From Thermoplasmatota archaeon (GTDB lineage: Archaea; Thermoplasmatota; Thermoplasmata; Lutacidiplasmatales; JAMCUS01), in NCBI GenBank assembly GCA_023379385.1, contig JAMCUS010000013.1:36635-100634 (forward strand): 64,000 nucleotides of DNA. Direction: 5' to 3'. Positions 24,899-33,832 of the stretch are shown here, piece after piece. The notes beneath the pieces are model-generated. The model did no database searches and had not been told where the DNA came from. It was given only the letters and a program-made list of their open reading frames with translations. Both the position numbers and the translations under genes were made by a program. Numbering within the stretch: position 1 is the stretch's first letter; the number at the start of each line of letters is the position of its first letter.

Positions 24899-27559
24899 AT
24901 GTTTAATAGACATCACTACAAATTAATAGTAGTCATGGCCCTCTTTTTTATTCTTGCGAACCCTGTTTATAATATGAATACAATAAATACAGGTGGTAAA
25001 GAGAAATCTCTTGGCATCCCGCAACATGTAAATCAACGATACAATTTTACATACTCTAACGGAAATGTCTTGTGGTCCAGACCACTGAATGGTTCAATAA
25101 CCACATTCAATTTCTTGAATCCAAGATCATTTTCACTCAAAGGGCCCTCAATAATAGGAAACAATTTAACAGGCAGTGGAGCCATGGAGGATCTTTTTGT
25201 GTATGCTACAAATCATAATGCAACACTGTATACTGTAGATTCTATAAACGGTAGCGTAATATGGTCTCATAATTTTATAAATTTTGCTCAATATTATATG
25301 GTAGGAACTGACGGCAGGATTCCACTCATCATGGTAATGGAAAGCAATGCTATATTTCCTTATTACAACGGTCCATTATTTGGAACCGGATATGTCAATC
25401 TAACAATGGTGAATGGTATAACAGGATTTGCCATGTGGTATAGAAATGTGACCCTTGTCAAAAATGAGGCACTATTCTTTACAACAAATGAAACAATTTT
25501 TTCATTGACGAATCCTTTAGGCATAACCTTTGAAACCTTTTATTACAATTCAATAAGTATATCTACAAATGTTGATATATACAGTGTTAATATTTTTTGT
25601 ATAAACTCTTTGAATGGCAGTACATTATGGGATCATCCATTTACCACAATAGGACTAAACAGCAGTGTAGATGGAGAAGTCTATCCCTCTATATACCCTC
25701 TTTATTTATCTCTATCTGTAAATCCCACTCTGCGTTACGGTGGTGTTTTCTATACCTATGTATACATGAACAGTGCTGGCGCTATATATACAGACTCCAT
25801 ACTTCTGAACGGAAGTGATGGTAGTCTGTTGTGGAATGTTACATCACCGTCAGAAGGGTTCATTTTAACAGATGGTACGAATTTAGATGTAAGTGAGGCT
25901 ATTGGTAATTTTACCGGTGGCATATATTATGATCTGGCCTATACCACTGCTGGTATTGTTAAGAATGGAACTGGTTATGCAATTGTAACAGCCATAACTG
26001 CAGTGAATCTGACAGATGGTGCTGTTATACTTGACAGAATTTATAAGAGTAATGTATATCCAGGCGTATCTCAATTTGCACAGAGTACTCCATCCATGGA
26101 ATCCTCATTCAATATAGATAATGCAACCGGTGGTATAGGTCCACTTGTACGGTTCAATAATAATAGTATTCCTGGGTTAGTAATAATGCTTTATGATTTT
26201 GGTGGAGGTGAAAATATATCTCTTATTGATGTCTGGAATAACCGTACTGTATGGACAACACCTGTAAGCTCACCGGGTTTTTCATTTGCAGGGTTATCAC
26301 AGAGAGGTCCAGGCAATCTAAAAATACCTGTAGTTCTTGTAATACCTGAATTCGGTGGAAAGGTATATCTTCTTAACGGAAATACTGGTGCCATTATATG
26401 GAGCACTCCTGAAACGGCAATGACTTTTCCAGCCGTATGGTATGCATCTATATTTATGTCTACCTACAGCATTCTGCCGTATCTTTCGCAGTCTAATTTA
26501 CCATATGGTTTTGCAATCAATTTAACAATCATGAACACCATTAATGGCACTGTTATAAAAAACTATACTTTGTCAATAAATGAAATAGGGGGTACAATAA
26601 GCTATTTCGTTTCACCTATCTATATAAACAATCAGTTATATCTGGAGGCGGGAGCCTTTATAAATAGATCCAATAACTGGACCGATTATCTGTATATTAT
26701 ATCTCCGTTGACCCTGACAATTGTAGATAATTTAACCGCATCAATGCATGGCATAAATCCTTCACTTATGGTACCTCTATCATGGACTTCGTATATAGCA
26801 ATGTTTCACATATCTTATAAAAGTGGCAATACCACCTTTCCGTTAGAAACCGAAAAAAGATTTTATGAAATGGATTTAACGCAACCATCAAATATGAAAA
26901 TCAATCTTACAGAAACAACTACTAAAAGCAGAGTTCCATTCCATGATACCTTTAAAGTCAATGTTACCGGTGGAATTCCATCTTATAATTATACCTGGTA
27001 CGAAAACATGACTATACTGCCTTACTATAGTAATGTAACAACAATATCTTTCAATACAGAAGGTGTTTACAATATATCCGTTAAGGTAAGGGATCTGAAC
27101 GGTAAAATTGCATTTGCTAATGTTACAGTTAATGCAATTAGTAATAATATTACCTTAATAACAGAGTTATACAGTATAAGTGGAGTTGTTACTGATGTGA
27201 ATAACACACCTGTATATGGCGTGAATGTATCCATTAATAAAACAGAATATGCATATACCAATGATACCGGAAGTTTCAATTTAATTGTTGAAAACGGCTC
27301 TTACAGTTTATCCTTCTCAAAAACAGGGTATCAGAACGAAACCTATACAGTTTCGGTAGAAGGAAAAAATGTAACCTTACGCATTGAAATGAAAAGTTCT
27401 GCGTCATCGACCAATAAAACAGGTAACGTTACTAAAACCACAACCAGTGGACTTGCTGAATTAGATATTGGTATTATTGTATCATTGATTGTTGCTGTTT
27501 CACTCGTACTGATTTATTTATTCTATCCAAAAAGAAAAATAAAAAATAAAAATGTATAA
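24899..27559 (+). CDS. Large surface beta-propeller protein with PKD and CarboxypepD-like domains
   Basis: An 886-residue paralogue of the protein at 19418. It has a signal helix (about 8-26), repeated propeller strands (DSINGSVIWSH, NGSDGSLLWN, NGNTGAIIWS), a PKD-like domain (about 685-750, GGIPSYNYTW) and a regulatory-like domain (about 760-835). A C-terminal membrane helix (about 855-878) is followed by a short basic tail PKRKIKNKNV. It lacks the cytoplasmic zinc ribbon of its paralogue. Many N-x-S/T sequons suggest glycosylation. It begins about 100 bases after tRNA-Glu and ends 45 bases before orc1/cdc6. Confidence 0.75.
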   Translation: MFNRHHYKLIVVMALFFILANPVYNMNTINTGGKEKSLGIPQHVNQRYNFTYSNGNVLWSRPLNGSITTFNFLNPRSFSLKGPSIIGNNLTGSGAMEDLFVYATNHNATLYTVDSINGSVIWSHNFINFAQYYMVGTDGRIPLIMVMESNAIFPYYNGPLFGTGYVNLTMVNGITGFAMWYRNVTLVKNEALFFTTNETIFSLTNPLGITFETFYYNSISISTNVDIYSVNIFCINSLNGSTLWDHPFTTIGLNSSVDGEVYPSIYPLYLSLSVNPTLRYGGVFYTYVYMNSAGAIYTDSILLNGSDGSLLWNVTSPSEGFILTDGTNLDVSEAIGNFTGGIYYDLAYTTAGIVKNGTGYAIVTAITAVNLTDGAVILDRIYKSNVYPGVSQFAQSTPSMESSFNIDNATGGIGPLVRFNNNSIPGLVIMLYDFGGGENISLIDVWNNRTVWTTPVSSPGFSFAGLSQRGPGNLKIPVVLVIPEFGGKVYLLNGNTGAIIWSTPETAMTFPAVWYASIFMSTYSILPYLSQSNLPYGFAINLTIMNTINGTVIKNYTLSINEIGGTISYFVSPIYINNQLYLEAGAFINRSNNWTDYLYIISPLTLTIVDNLTASMHGINPSLMVPLSWTSYIAMFHISYKSGNTTFPLETEKRFYEMDLTQPSNMKINLTETTTKSRVPFHDTFKVNVTGGIPSYNYTWYENMTILPYYSNVTTISFNTEGVYNISVKVRDLNGKIAFANVTVNAISNNITLITELYSISGVVTDVNNTPVYGVNVSINKTEYAYTNDTGSFNLIVENGSYSLSFSKTGYQNETYTVSVEGKNVTLRIEMKSSASSTNKTGNVTKTTTSGLAELDIGIIVSLIVAVSLVLIYLFYPKRKIKNKNV

Positions 27560-27604
27560 ATCGGGGGAAAGTTTAAAAAGTAGAAAAGGTAATATTGAAT
27601 TATC

Positions 27605-28894
27605 ATGGGATGGGATGCAATGGATATACCTGATGGAGTGGATTTGACAAACAATTCTGTACCGGATTCCGACGGATACACACCTATTGCAAAGAATATG
27701 CAGGTATTTCTTGATTCATATATACCTGATAAATTACCGTACAGAGAGAAAGAGCTTGGTGCGATACTGCAGATTTTACAGCCAATTCTATACGGCAATC
27801 CTGTATCAAATATTTTTGTAATAGGTAAAACAGGAACAGGTAAGACCATCGTAGTAAAAAAAATAGGGCATAAGATTGAATCTATGAGTAAAGAAGGAAT
27901 GCAAAATGTGGTCTTTCAATATATAAATTGTTCTGAAGTAGATAATATTTATGGATTTTTTTGTGTTGTAGGAAATAAACTTGCTGAAGGTACGGAATTT
28001 CATATTCCATATACAGGATGGCCACTGGACAAGGTGATAGATACATTCAGGTCCATACTGAATAAAAGAAAAATTAAGGTTATACTGGTAATGGATGAAA
28101 TTGATAAGCTTATACATAAGGTGGGGGACAGTTATCTATATACACTGATCAATCTTTCAAATGAAAACGAAAATTTTAGAATAAATATAGTAGGTATAAC
28201 AAATGATGTCAATTTGCCATCCCAGATAACTGATGAACGGGTTAAAAGCAGACTGAATGATGAAAAAATAACCTTTGCCCCATACAACGCAGAACAGCTA
28301 GCCACAATACTTGATGAACGGGCCAAACTTGCATTTGATGAATCTGTACTTGATAACGGTGTAATATCTCTATGTGCAGCTATTGGTGCGCACGAACATG
28401 GAGATGCAAGAAGAGCAATAAATTTATTACGTATGGCAGCTCAGCTCGCTGAAAGAAAAAGATCAAAGAAGATAACTACAGAAGACGTATATGATGCCAA
28501 AAGAACCATTGACATTGACTATACTGAACAAATCTTATCCGATCTTCCCCTGCATCAAAAGATCATACTGTACGCAATTGTTAAATCTATGGAAAATAGT
28601 ACAAAAAGAATTCAGACTGCACCAGAAATAATAACAATGTATACAGGAATATGCATGAAAATGGAAGTTTCCCCCTTGTCTCCCAGAAGAATAAATGATC
28701 TTATAAATGATTTATCAACACTGGGTATTCTTAAATCAACAGTCCAGTATCATGGAAGAAAAGGACGTATAAAGATTGTTGAACTATGGGTTCCAATACC
28801 CAATATAACTAAAATGATAAAATCAGATTCCACATTAAATGTTTTTATGGAGGAACATCCTGAACTACATTTTAAACAGAAGACGTTATTTTGA
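27605..28894 (+). CDS. Orc1/Cdc6 replication initiator
   Basis: A 429-residue AAA+ initiator. Walker A is IGKTGTGKT near residue 76, Walker B ILVMDEID near 163, sensor 1 is GITNDVNLPSQI, and the box VII/sensor 2 region GDARRAINLLR lies near 262. The C-terminal third is a winged helix for origin binding. A TATA-like TTTAAAAAG about 30 bases upstream predicts a leaderless mRNA. I looked for origin recognition boxes upstream and saw no convincing repeat. Its last 9 bases overlap the convergent signal peptidase gene. Confidence 0.92.
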   Translation: MGWDAMDIPDGVDLTNNSVPDSDGYTPIAKNMQVFLDSYIPDKLPYREKELGAILQILQPILYGNPVSNIFVIGKTGTGKTIVVKKIGHKIESMSKEGMQNVVFQYINCSEVDNIYGFFCVVGNKLAEGTEFHIPYTGWPLDKVIDTFRSILNKRKIKVILVMDEIDKLIHKVGDSYLYTLINLSNENENFRINIVGITNDVNLPSQITDERVKSRLNDEKITFAPYNAEQLATILDERAKLAFDESVLDNGVISLCAAIGAHEHGDARRAINLLRMAAQLAERKRSKKITTEDVYDAKRTIDIDYTEQILSDLPLHQKIILYAIVKSMENSTKRIQTAPEIITMYTGICMKMEVSPLSPRRINDLINDLSTLGILKSTVQYHGRKGRIKIVELWVPIPNITKMIKSDSTLNVFMEEHPELHFKQKTLF

Positions 28895-29758
28895 TTTTAT
28901 CTTCTTTTTTAATTTTTTATTTAAAACAGGCAATCCATAATCTATAAATGTTGTTATAATAAATATGCCTGCGATTATTCCGCCCAGATAATACCACGTA
29001 TTGTATGGTACATATTGATAATTTCCATCTACCAGAAGTTTTAATGAACCGAGCCATGGAATGTATCCTGTAGCTATACCAACTATCCATGAAATTTCCA
29101 CCTGCTGTACGAGCCTCCCGTAATAGTCTATTAAACCCTCCTGATCATATATTCCATTTCCATTCACATAGTTATTATCGCCCATGGTAATATATCCGTT
29201 ATGATGTCTCAGTCCGCTAAGAGAAATATTCACGGTAACATTTTTCCATCCAATGTTATACAGGGTTAACCATCTGGTTATATTATTATAATTATCTCCA
29301 CTGCTTGACCTCCACGACGATCCGTACGGTATATTCATAAGTGATGGTATATCAAAACCACCCTCGCTTCTGTTCCATATGAGGTATACGATAGCTCTGT
29401 GAATTATCGGGGTTGTAAAATTTTCATCATTTTTATGGTATATGATTACATTTCCAAACTCGCCATAACTCTTAAAGCCAGTATGTTCACCGTCAACATA
29501 CGTTTGGATTGACGAAGGTACTGTTACCTTTTTGACAAATACCATATCACCTGCATTTATAACACCATAAACGTAAGCATGAGACGAATGCTGCATACTT
29601 GAAGATTCAACAACAACAAGAGGTGGCCATACACCGCAATACGCATAAACCGCACCAAAAATGATAATAATGGATATTAATACTATAAGAATCTCCTTTA
29701 ACCAAACATATTTGTGAAAAATATATTTTACAGATTTCTTAAGGTCTTTTACCAACAT
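28886..29758 (-). CDS. Signal peptidase I, archaeal/Sec11 type
   Basis: A 290-residue membrane protease that removes signal peptides from exported proteins. After an N-terminal helix (about 22-40) the catalytic serine is in ESSSMQH (Ser54). The archaeal-type catalytic histidine is in PIIHRA (His120), and an MGDNNYVNGNG region near 195 with Asp residues matches the C-terminal box. A second helix lies near 258-278. Use of Ser-His instead of Ser-Lys is typical of the S26B branch. It has a long insertion between the His and Asp boxes. It is convergent with orc1/cdc6. Confidence 0.87.
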   Translation of the reverse strand: MLVKDLKKSVKYIFHKYVWLKEILIVLISIIIIFGAVYAYCGVWPPLVVVESSSMQHSSHAYVYGVINAGDMVFVKKVTVPSSIQTYVDGEHTGFKSYGEFGNVIIYHKNDENFTTPIIHRAIVYLIWNRSEGGFDIPSLMNIPYGSSWRSSSGDNYNNITRWLTLYNIGWKNVTVNISLSGLRHHNGYITMGDNNYVNGNGIYDQEGLIDYYGRLVQQVEISWIVGIATGYIPWLGSLKLLVDGNYQYVPYNTWYYLGGIIAGIFIITTFIDYGLPVLNKKLKKKIKSK

Positions 29759-29784
29759 TTTTTTACCCTGAAAAAATATGGAGC

Positions 29785-30351
29785 TTATCTTAAAGTCGCC
29801 ATAGCGAATAATGCAAAAGCTATAATTACACCGGTAGCGATAACTATTCCTTCCTTAACATTTTCTGATAATTTATTATTAAAAAATAACAAAAATAAAA
29901 AAGAAATAACAACAATCAACCCTCCCAGAACAGCCAAAAACGTTGATACCGAACTGCCTATAAACAACGCAGCTGCACCTATCATAACAACAATTCCTAT
30001 AATAAATATAAAAAAAGATAATATATCCACATCTACCTTCCTTGAAATTATAAATATATTGTCTGTTCCGGGTTCTGTAGCTTTACCTTTCTGGGGTGCG
30101 GATACATCATTCATTCCATAAGGAAAAACAGATGGAGGGTTGTTATCGACAGGCATATTTGCTTTGAATGACTGACTATATGCCACATCCGGATTAACTA
30201 CAGGTGGAGAATACTGTTTAGATGCAACTGGTGGTGATGTAGGAGGTGATATTATTGGTGGTGGTGTATCCGGTAACGGTCCATTGCATCGCATACAGAA
30301 TCTATATTCATCTGGAGATCTGGTTCCACAAACTGTACAAATTTTAACCAT
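29785..30351 (-). CDS. Zinc-ribbon membrane protein
   Basis: A 188-residue protein with an N-terminal zinc ribbon (CTVCG...CMRCNG), a proline-rich linker (about 25-65) and two to three hydrophobic helices in the C-terminal half (about 112-188). The ribbon should face the cytoplasm. Function is unknown. It lies 26 bases upstream of the signal peptidase gene on the same strand and may share its transcript. Zinc-ribbon proteins recur in this window (19418, 30894). Confidence 0.65.
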   Translation of the reverse strand: MVKICTVCGTRSPDEYRFCMRCNGPLPDTPPPIISPPTSPPVASKQYSPPVVNPDVAYSQSFKANMPVDNNPPSVFPYGMNDVSAPQKGKATEPGTDNIFIISRKVDVDILSFFIFIIGIVVMIGAAALFIGSSVSTFLAVLGGLIVVISFLFLLFFNNKLSENVKEGIVIATGVIIAFALFAMATLR

Positions 30352-30893
30352 TAAAATACACCCTTTACCAATATATCAATAATCACTCCATTAGATATAA
30401 ATATATTGAATACTCTATACCGAAAACTGTAATTATATATGATTTAATAAATAATCTATTCTGTGTTGCGTTCTACCGTGTATGAAAATATACTGATGTG
30501 TTGAATAAATCTGGCTCAACAATTTTTTAATTTTATCAAAACCTTATTCTGTTTGGTCTGGATTGATCTTATATAAATATCTAATAACTAATATGATAGT
30601 TTATTAATTAAATCTGGCATTTGTTCAACAGAGCACAAATATACAAAACATCTAAATATTTCGTTATAGCAATGCATATATATATTAATTGCATAGTATA
30701 ATATGGGAATTAAATCCAATAAAAATACATTTAAATTTGGATAAAAATTAAAATTGTATCTATGGGCAATGCGAAGTAACCAGTATCTGCCAACAGAGGT
30801 GCCAATACATTAGATACTGCAAAAGAATGAACAATGCAGATACACTGGGTGATGCAGTAAAATTTTTAAATTTGGGTAAGGAGATGTGGTTGT
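30352..30893. other. Long intergenic region with structured leader
   Basis: The first 370 bases are very AT-rich and show no reading frame or repeat that I can support. The last 130 bases are more mixed in composition and form the structured leader described at 30780-30859. Confidence 0.5.
30780..30859 (+). ncRNA. Candidate structured leader RNA
   Basis: CCAGTATCTGC (30780-30790) can pair with GCAGATACACTGG (30836-30848) apart from a 2-base bulge. CAGTATCT in the same segment pairs perfectly with AGATACTG (30812-30819) instead. TACTGCA (30815-30821) can also pair with TGCAGTA (30853-30859), giving a pseudoknot with the first helix. A TATA-like TTTAAATTT at about 30731 would start an RNA near 30758, so this would be the leader of the gene at 30894. 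No known riboswitch class recognised. Confidence 0.4.
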
Positions 30894-31472
30894 ATGGGTT
30901 CAACGGATAAAAAAGAAGAAAAAAAAGAAGAAATTTCAGTTAAAAAAGATGTAGAATTAACAGAAAAGGATAAAGACGAAGTAAAAAAGGTTCTTGACAT
31001 GTATAAGCTAAATGATGATGAACTAACAATGGAAGCACAATTCAAGCTTAAAATGCCCAAAAATAAAATGGAATCTAAATTTATGATAGATGTTACTACT
31101 GAATATCTGAAAAACCTGCATGATACTAAGAATGAAAAATTTATCTCTGCAAATAAAGAGTTACTTATGGCAGAACAACTTTATAATGAAAATAAATTTA
31201 CTGAATCTCTTGCACATGCAATGAGGGCTAAAAGAATATGTGGATTCACAGACGAAACAATGAATGTTACTGGCGAAGGTCGCATAAATGAGAACAGTAC
31301 AAAAGTGGAACCGATTATAAAATGTTCGTCATGTGGAAATGCTGTTGCTATAAATGATAAATTCTGTAAAGAATGCGGAAAAAATTTGATGCCTTTAAAA
31401 TGTCCAGGTTGTGGCAAATCTATAGAATCTAGTGATAAATTCTGCAGTAACTGTGGATATAAATTAAAGTAA
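30894..31472 (+). CDS. Double zinc-ribbon protein with helical domain
   Basis: A 192-residue soluble protein. The first 45 residues are Lys/Glu-rich and probably disordered, and a helical region follows (about 45-125). The C-terminus holds two zinc ribbons: CSSCG...CKECG and CPGCG...CSNCG. The helical segment NKFTESLAHAMRAKRI closely resembles the C-terminal RSFNESIAHVIKAQKI of the ATPase at 51283, suggesting a shared interaction module. It is 17 bases upstream of srp54, so co-transcription is likely. Function unknown. Confidence 0.75.
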   Translation: MGSTDKKEEKKEEISVKKDVELTEKDKDEVKKVLDMYKLNDDELTMEAQFKLKMPKNKMESKFMIDVTTEYLKNLHDTKNEKFISANKELLMAEQLYNENKFTESLAHAMRAKRICGFTDETMNVTGEGRINENSTKVEPIIKCSSCGNAVAINDKFCKECGKNLMPLKCPGCGKSIESSDKFCSNCGYKLK

Positions 31473-31489
31473 ATCTTTTAGGGACGTAT

Positions 31490-32812
31490 ATGTTAGAAAA
31501 ATTAAGCGAATCCCTTAGAGAGGTTCTGAGAAAAGTTACCAATTTATCACATGTAGATAAAGAGGTTGTCAATCAAATTGTAAAGGATATTCAGAGAGCC
31601 TTACTCTTAGGGGATGTAAATGTATCGCTTACGCTTAAACTGAGTAAAGAAGTGGAGAGACGGGCGCTGGCAGAAACTCCACCTGCCGGTATGCCGTATA
31701 AAGAATATTTAATAAAAATAATATACGAAGAAATAACCAATGTGTTAGGTGACCTGCATACAATACCCGTCAAAAAGCAGAAGATAATGTCTGTAGGTTT
31801 ATTTGGTCAGGGTAAAACCACCACATGTGGTAAGATTGCATACTATTTTCAAAAAAAAAGATTTACGGTGGGGTTACTTGCACTTGATATTCATAGACCT
31901 GCAGCATATGACCAGCTGAAACAGATTGCAGAACAGTTACACACAGAATTTTATGGAGAAAAGGATGGTAAAGATGCTGTAAAAATCCTTATCCACGGAC
32001 TTGAAAAATTAAAAAATGTGGATATTATTGTCGTCGATACAGCTGGCAGGGATGCACTTGATGATAACCTCATAAAAGAACTTAAAAACATTGAAAATAT
32101 TTTAAAACCAGACGAAACCATTCTTGTTATTGATGCGGTCATAGGGCAGCAGGCTGGTAAACAGGCAAAAGCGTTTAGAGAGGCTGTTACCATAACAGGT
32201 GTTATAGTAACAAAGATGGATGGTACAGCAAAAGGTGGTGGCGCATTAAGTGCTGTAAACGAGGTGAATGCACCCATCTATTTTATAGGTACTGGTGAAC
32301 ACATTGAGGATTTAGAACTTTTTAATCCACCTCGCTTTGTATCAAAGTTGCTTGGAATGGGTGATATTGAAACGTTACTAGAAAAATTTGAATCCATAGC
32401 ATCAGAAAAAGATTTGGCAAAAAAAATGGAAAAAATTTCATCTGGAAAGTTTACATTGAAAGATATGTATGAACAGATGGAATCAATCAACAAATTAGGA
32501 CCATTAAATAAACTATTAGGCATGATTCCAGGTATATCTGGCAAGGTAAACGATTCAAAAATTGAGGAAACCCAGAAAAAATTAAAAAAATTCAGATATA
32601 TTATGGATTCAATGACCAAGGAAGAAATGGAGACGCCTGGAATAATCAAGGCAGAAAGGGTTAATAGAATTGCAAAAGGTAGCGGTACAACAGCCAGGGA
32701 TGTAAAGGAACTGTTGAATTATTATGAAATGTCAAAAAAAACTGCGAAGGGGCTTATGGGCAACAGAAAGCTCAGAATGCAGATGGAGAAACAGTTTAAG
32801 GGAGGTACCTAG
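31490..32812 (+). CDS. srp54: Signal recognition particle protein SRP54
   Basis: A 440-residue SRP GTPase that binds signal peptides and SRP RNA and targets ribosomes to the membrane. The N domain (1-85) is followed by the G domain with G1 GLFGQGKTTT (about 105), ALDIHRPAA, G3 DTAGRD, G4 TKMDG and GTGEH. The methionine-rich M domain runs from about 295 to the end and includes GMIPG and the RNA-binding RIAKGSGTT. All motifs are intact. A MITE-like element begins 8 bases after the stop codon. Confidence 0.95.
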   Translation: MLEKLSESLREVLRKVTNLSHVDKEVVNQIVKDIQRALLLGDVNVSLTLKLSKEVERRALAETPPAGMPYKEYLIKIIYEEITNVLGDLHTIPVKKQKIMSVGLFGQGKTTTCGKIAYYFQKKRFTVGLLALDIHRPAAYDQLKQIAEQLHTEFYGEKDGKDAVKILIHGLEKLKNVDIIVVDTAGRDALDDNLIKELKNIENILKPDETILVIDAVIGQQAGKQAKAFREAVTITGVIVTKMDGTAKGGGALSAVNEVNAPIYFIGTGEHIEDLELFNPPRFVSKLLGMGDIETLLEKFESIASEKDLAKKMEKISSGKFTLKDMYEQMESINKLGPLNKLLGMIPGISGKVNDSKIEETQKKLKKFRYIMDSMTKEEMETPGIIKAERVNRIAKGSGTTARDVKELLNYYEMSKKTAKGLMGNRKLRMQMEKQFKGGT

Positions 32813-32819
32813 TAATCAT

Positions 32820-33003
32820 CAATAGTTTTGCATTCATTTCATAATACAAGAATATTTACTGACATCCAGATTCAAGGGATAGCACAGAATTACAGAATAT
32901 TAAATAATCTTTAATATTTCATAACATTTAAAATCAACATCTGGTTATCAATAAATAAATAGAAATGGCATTTTTATTTTTACATGTGTATGCAAAACTA
33001 TTG
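32820..33003. mobile_element. MITE-like element, copy 1
   Basis: A 184-bp non-coding element with 13-bp terminal inverted repeats CAATAGTTTTGCA/TGCAAAACTATTG. It aligns without gaps to 39420-39603 with about 23 mismatches by hand count. Both copies contain the internal inverted repeat AATATTAAA/TTTAATATT. Flanks TAATCAT and TAATAAC are only partly alike, so a target duplication is uncertain here. It sits just after srp54. Confidence 0.8.
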
Positions 33004-33269
33004 TAATAACCTGTAAAACTACCACGTCACTTGCACTTCTGTATTGCTTTTGTTGGCTATCGGCATGCTTCATAAAATACGTCATCAAAAGTGAGTATAA
33101 CCCATTTCATTTATGCAGGATATACGTCACTACAACATTTAAGTATATATATTGTATACAATAAAATGTGTATTTACAGGACTTTACAGGATTGAAAGTG
33201 CTGGTTTACACAAGACAATAAAAACATCAGGTACTCTAAAAGGGGAATATATATGAGGGGTTGGCTTAT
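33004..33269. other. Intergenic region after MITE copy 1
   Basis: No gene seen. A TATA-like run (about 33139-33151) lies upstream of the DUF835 gene, and a GAGGGG ribosome-binding site is at 33255-33260. Confidence 0.4.
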
Positions 33270-33830
33270 ATGGTAGAAGGTACAGGGTCTGTTATAGCTT
33301 CAATTAATGAATTAATTACTAAAAATAATAATGGATCGTATGTAATATATGTTAAAAGGAATTATCAGTTATGGAGTTATATAAACAAAATTCTTGATGT
33401 GGTAGAAAATTACGGTTATCATACATTATTTATTACACGAATGAACCAGTCTAGGGTAGCAAGAAATGTTTTGCACTCAATCAATATCATGTACTGGCTG
33501 GCTATGGAAAACGGTGAAAATATAATCAAGCCCACCGAATATTCCATTATACAATTGACCATGGAGGATTTTATAGGCATTCACAAAGAAAAATCTATAA
33601 TCATTTGTGAAGGGTTGGAATATCTTATATTTTACAATGGATTTGAAAAAATATATAAAATGGTGTCCAGAATAAGTGATGTTGTTTACAATAATAACAG
33701 TATATTTTTTTTGTTAGTCGATTATAATGCATTTAATAATAAGGAACTCTCTCTACTTGAAACCTCCTTTCAACCTCTGACAACGGAGTTCGCTGATAAA
33801 GAAGCTACAGATACAACGGACTCAACATAA
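33270..33830 (+). CDS. DUF835-family protein
   Basis: A 186-residue protein. The central part, IIICEGLEYLIFYNGFEKIYKMVSR followed by NNNSIFFLLVDYNAFNNKELSLLE, matches the C-terminal pattern of DUF835. That domain is common in Thermoplasmata and Thermococci, often linked to PAS or signalling modules, but here it stands alone. I start at ATG 33270, 9 bases after GAGGGG; a TTG at 33261 overlaps that site. It is convergent with alaS with two bases between stops. Confidence 0.65.
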   Translation: MVEGTGSVIASINELITKNNNGSYVIYVKRNYQLWSYINKILDVVENYGYHTLFITRMNQSRVARNVLHSINIMYWLAMENGENIIKPTEYSIIQLTMEDFIGIHKEKSIIICEGLEYLIFYNGFEKIYKMVSRISDVVYNNNSIFFLLVDYNAFNNKELSLLETSFQPLTTEFADKEATDTTDST

Positions 33831-33832
33831 AA

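Noticed and set aside
27560-27604. Origin recognition boxes before orc1/cdc6
   Set aside because: A short G-run followed by AAAG is present, but I see no repeated or dyad elements, so an origin cannot be claimed.
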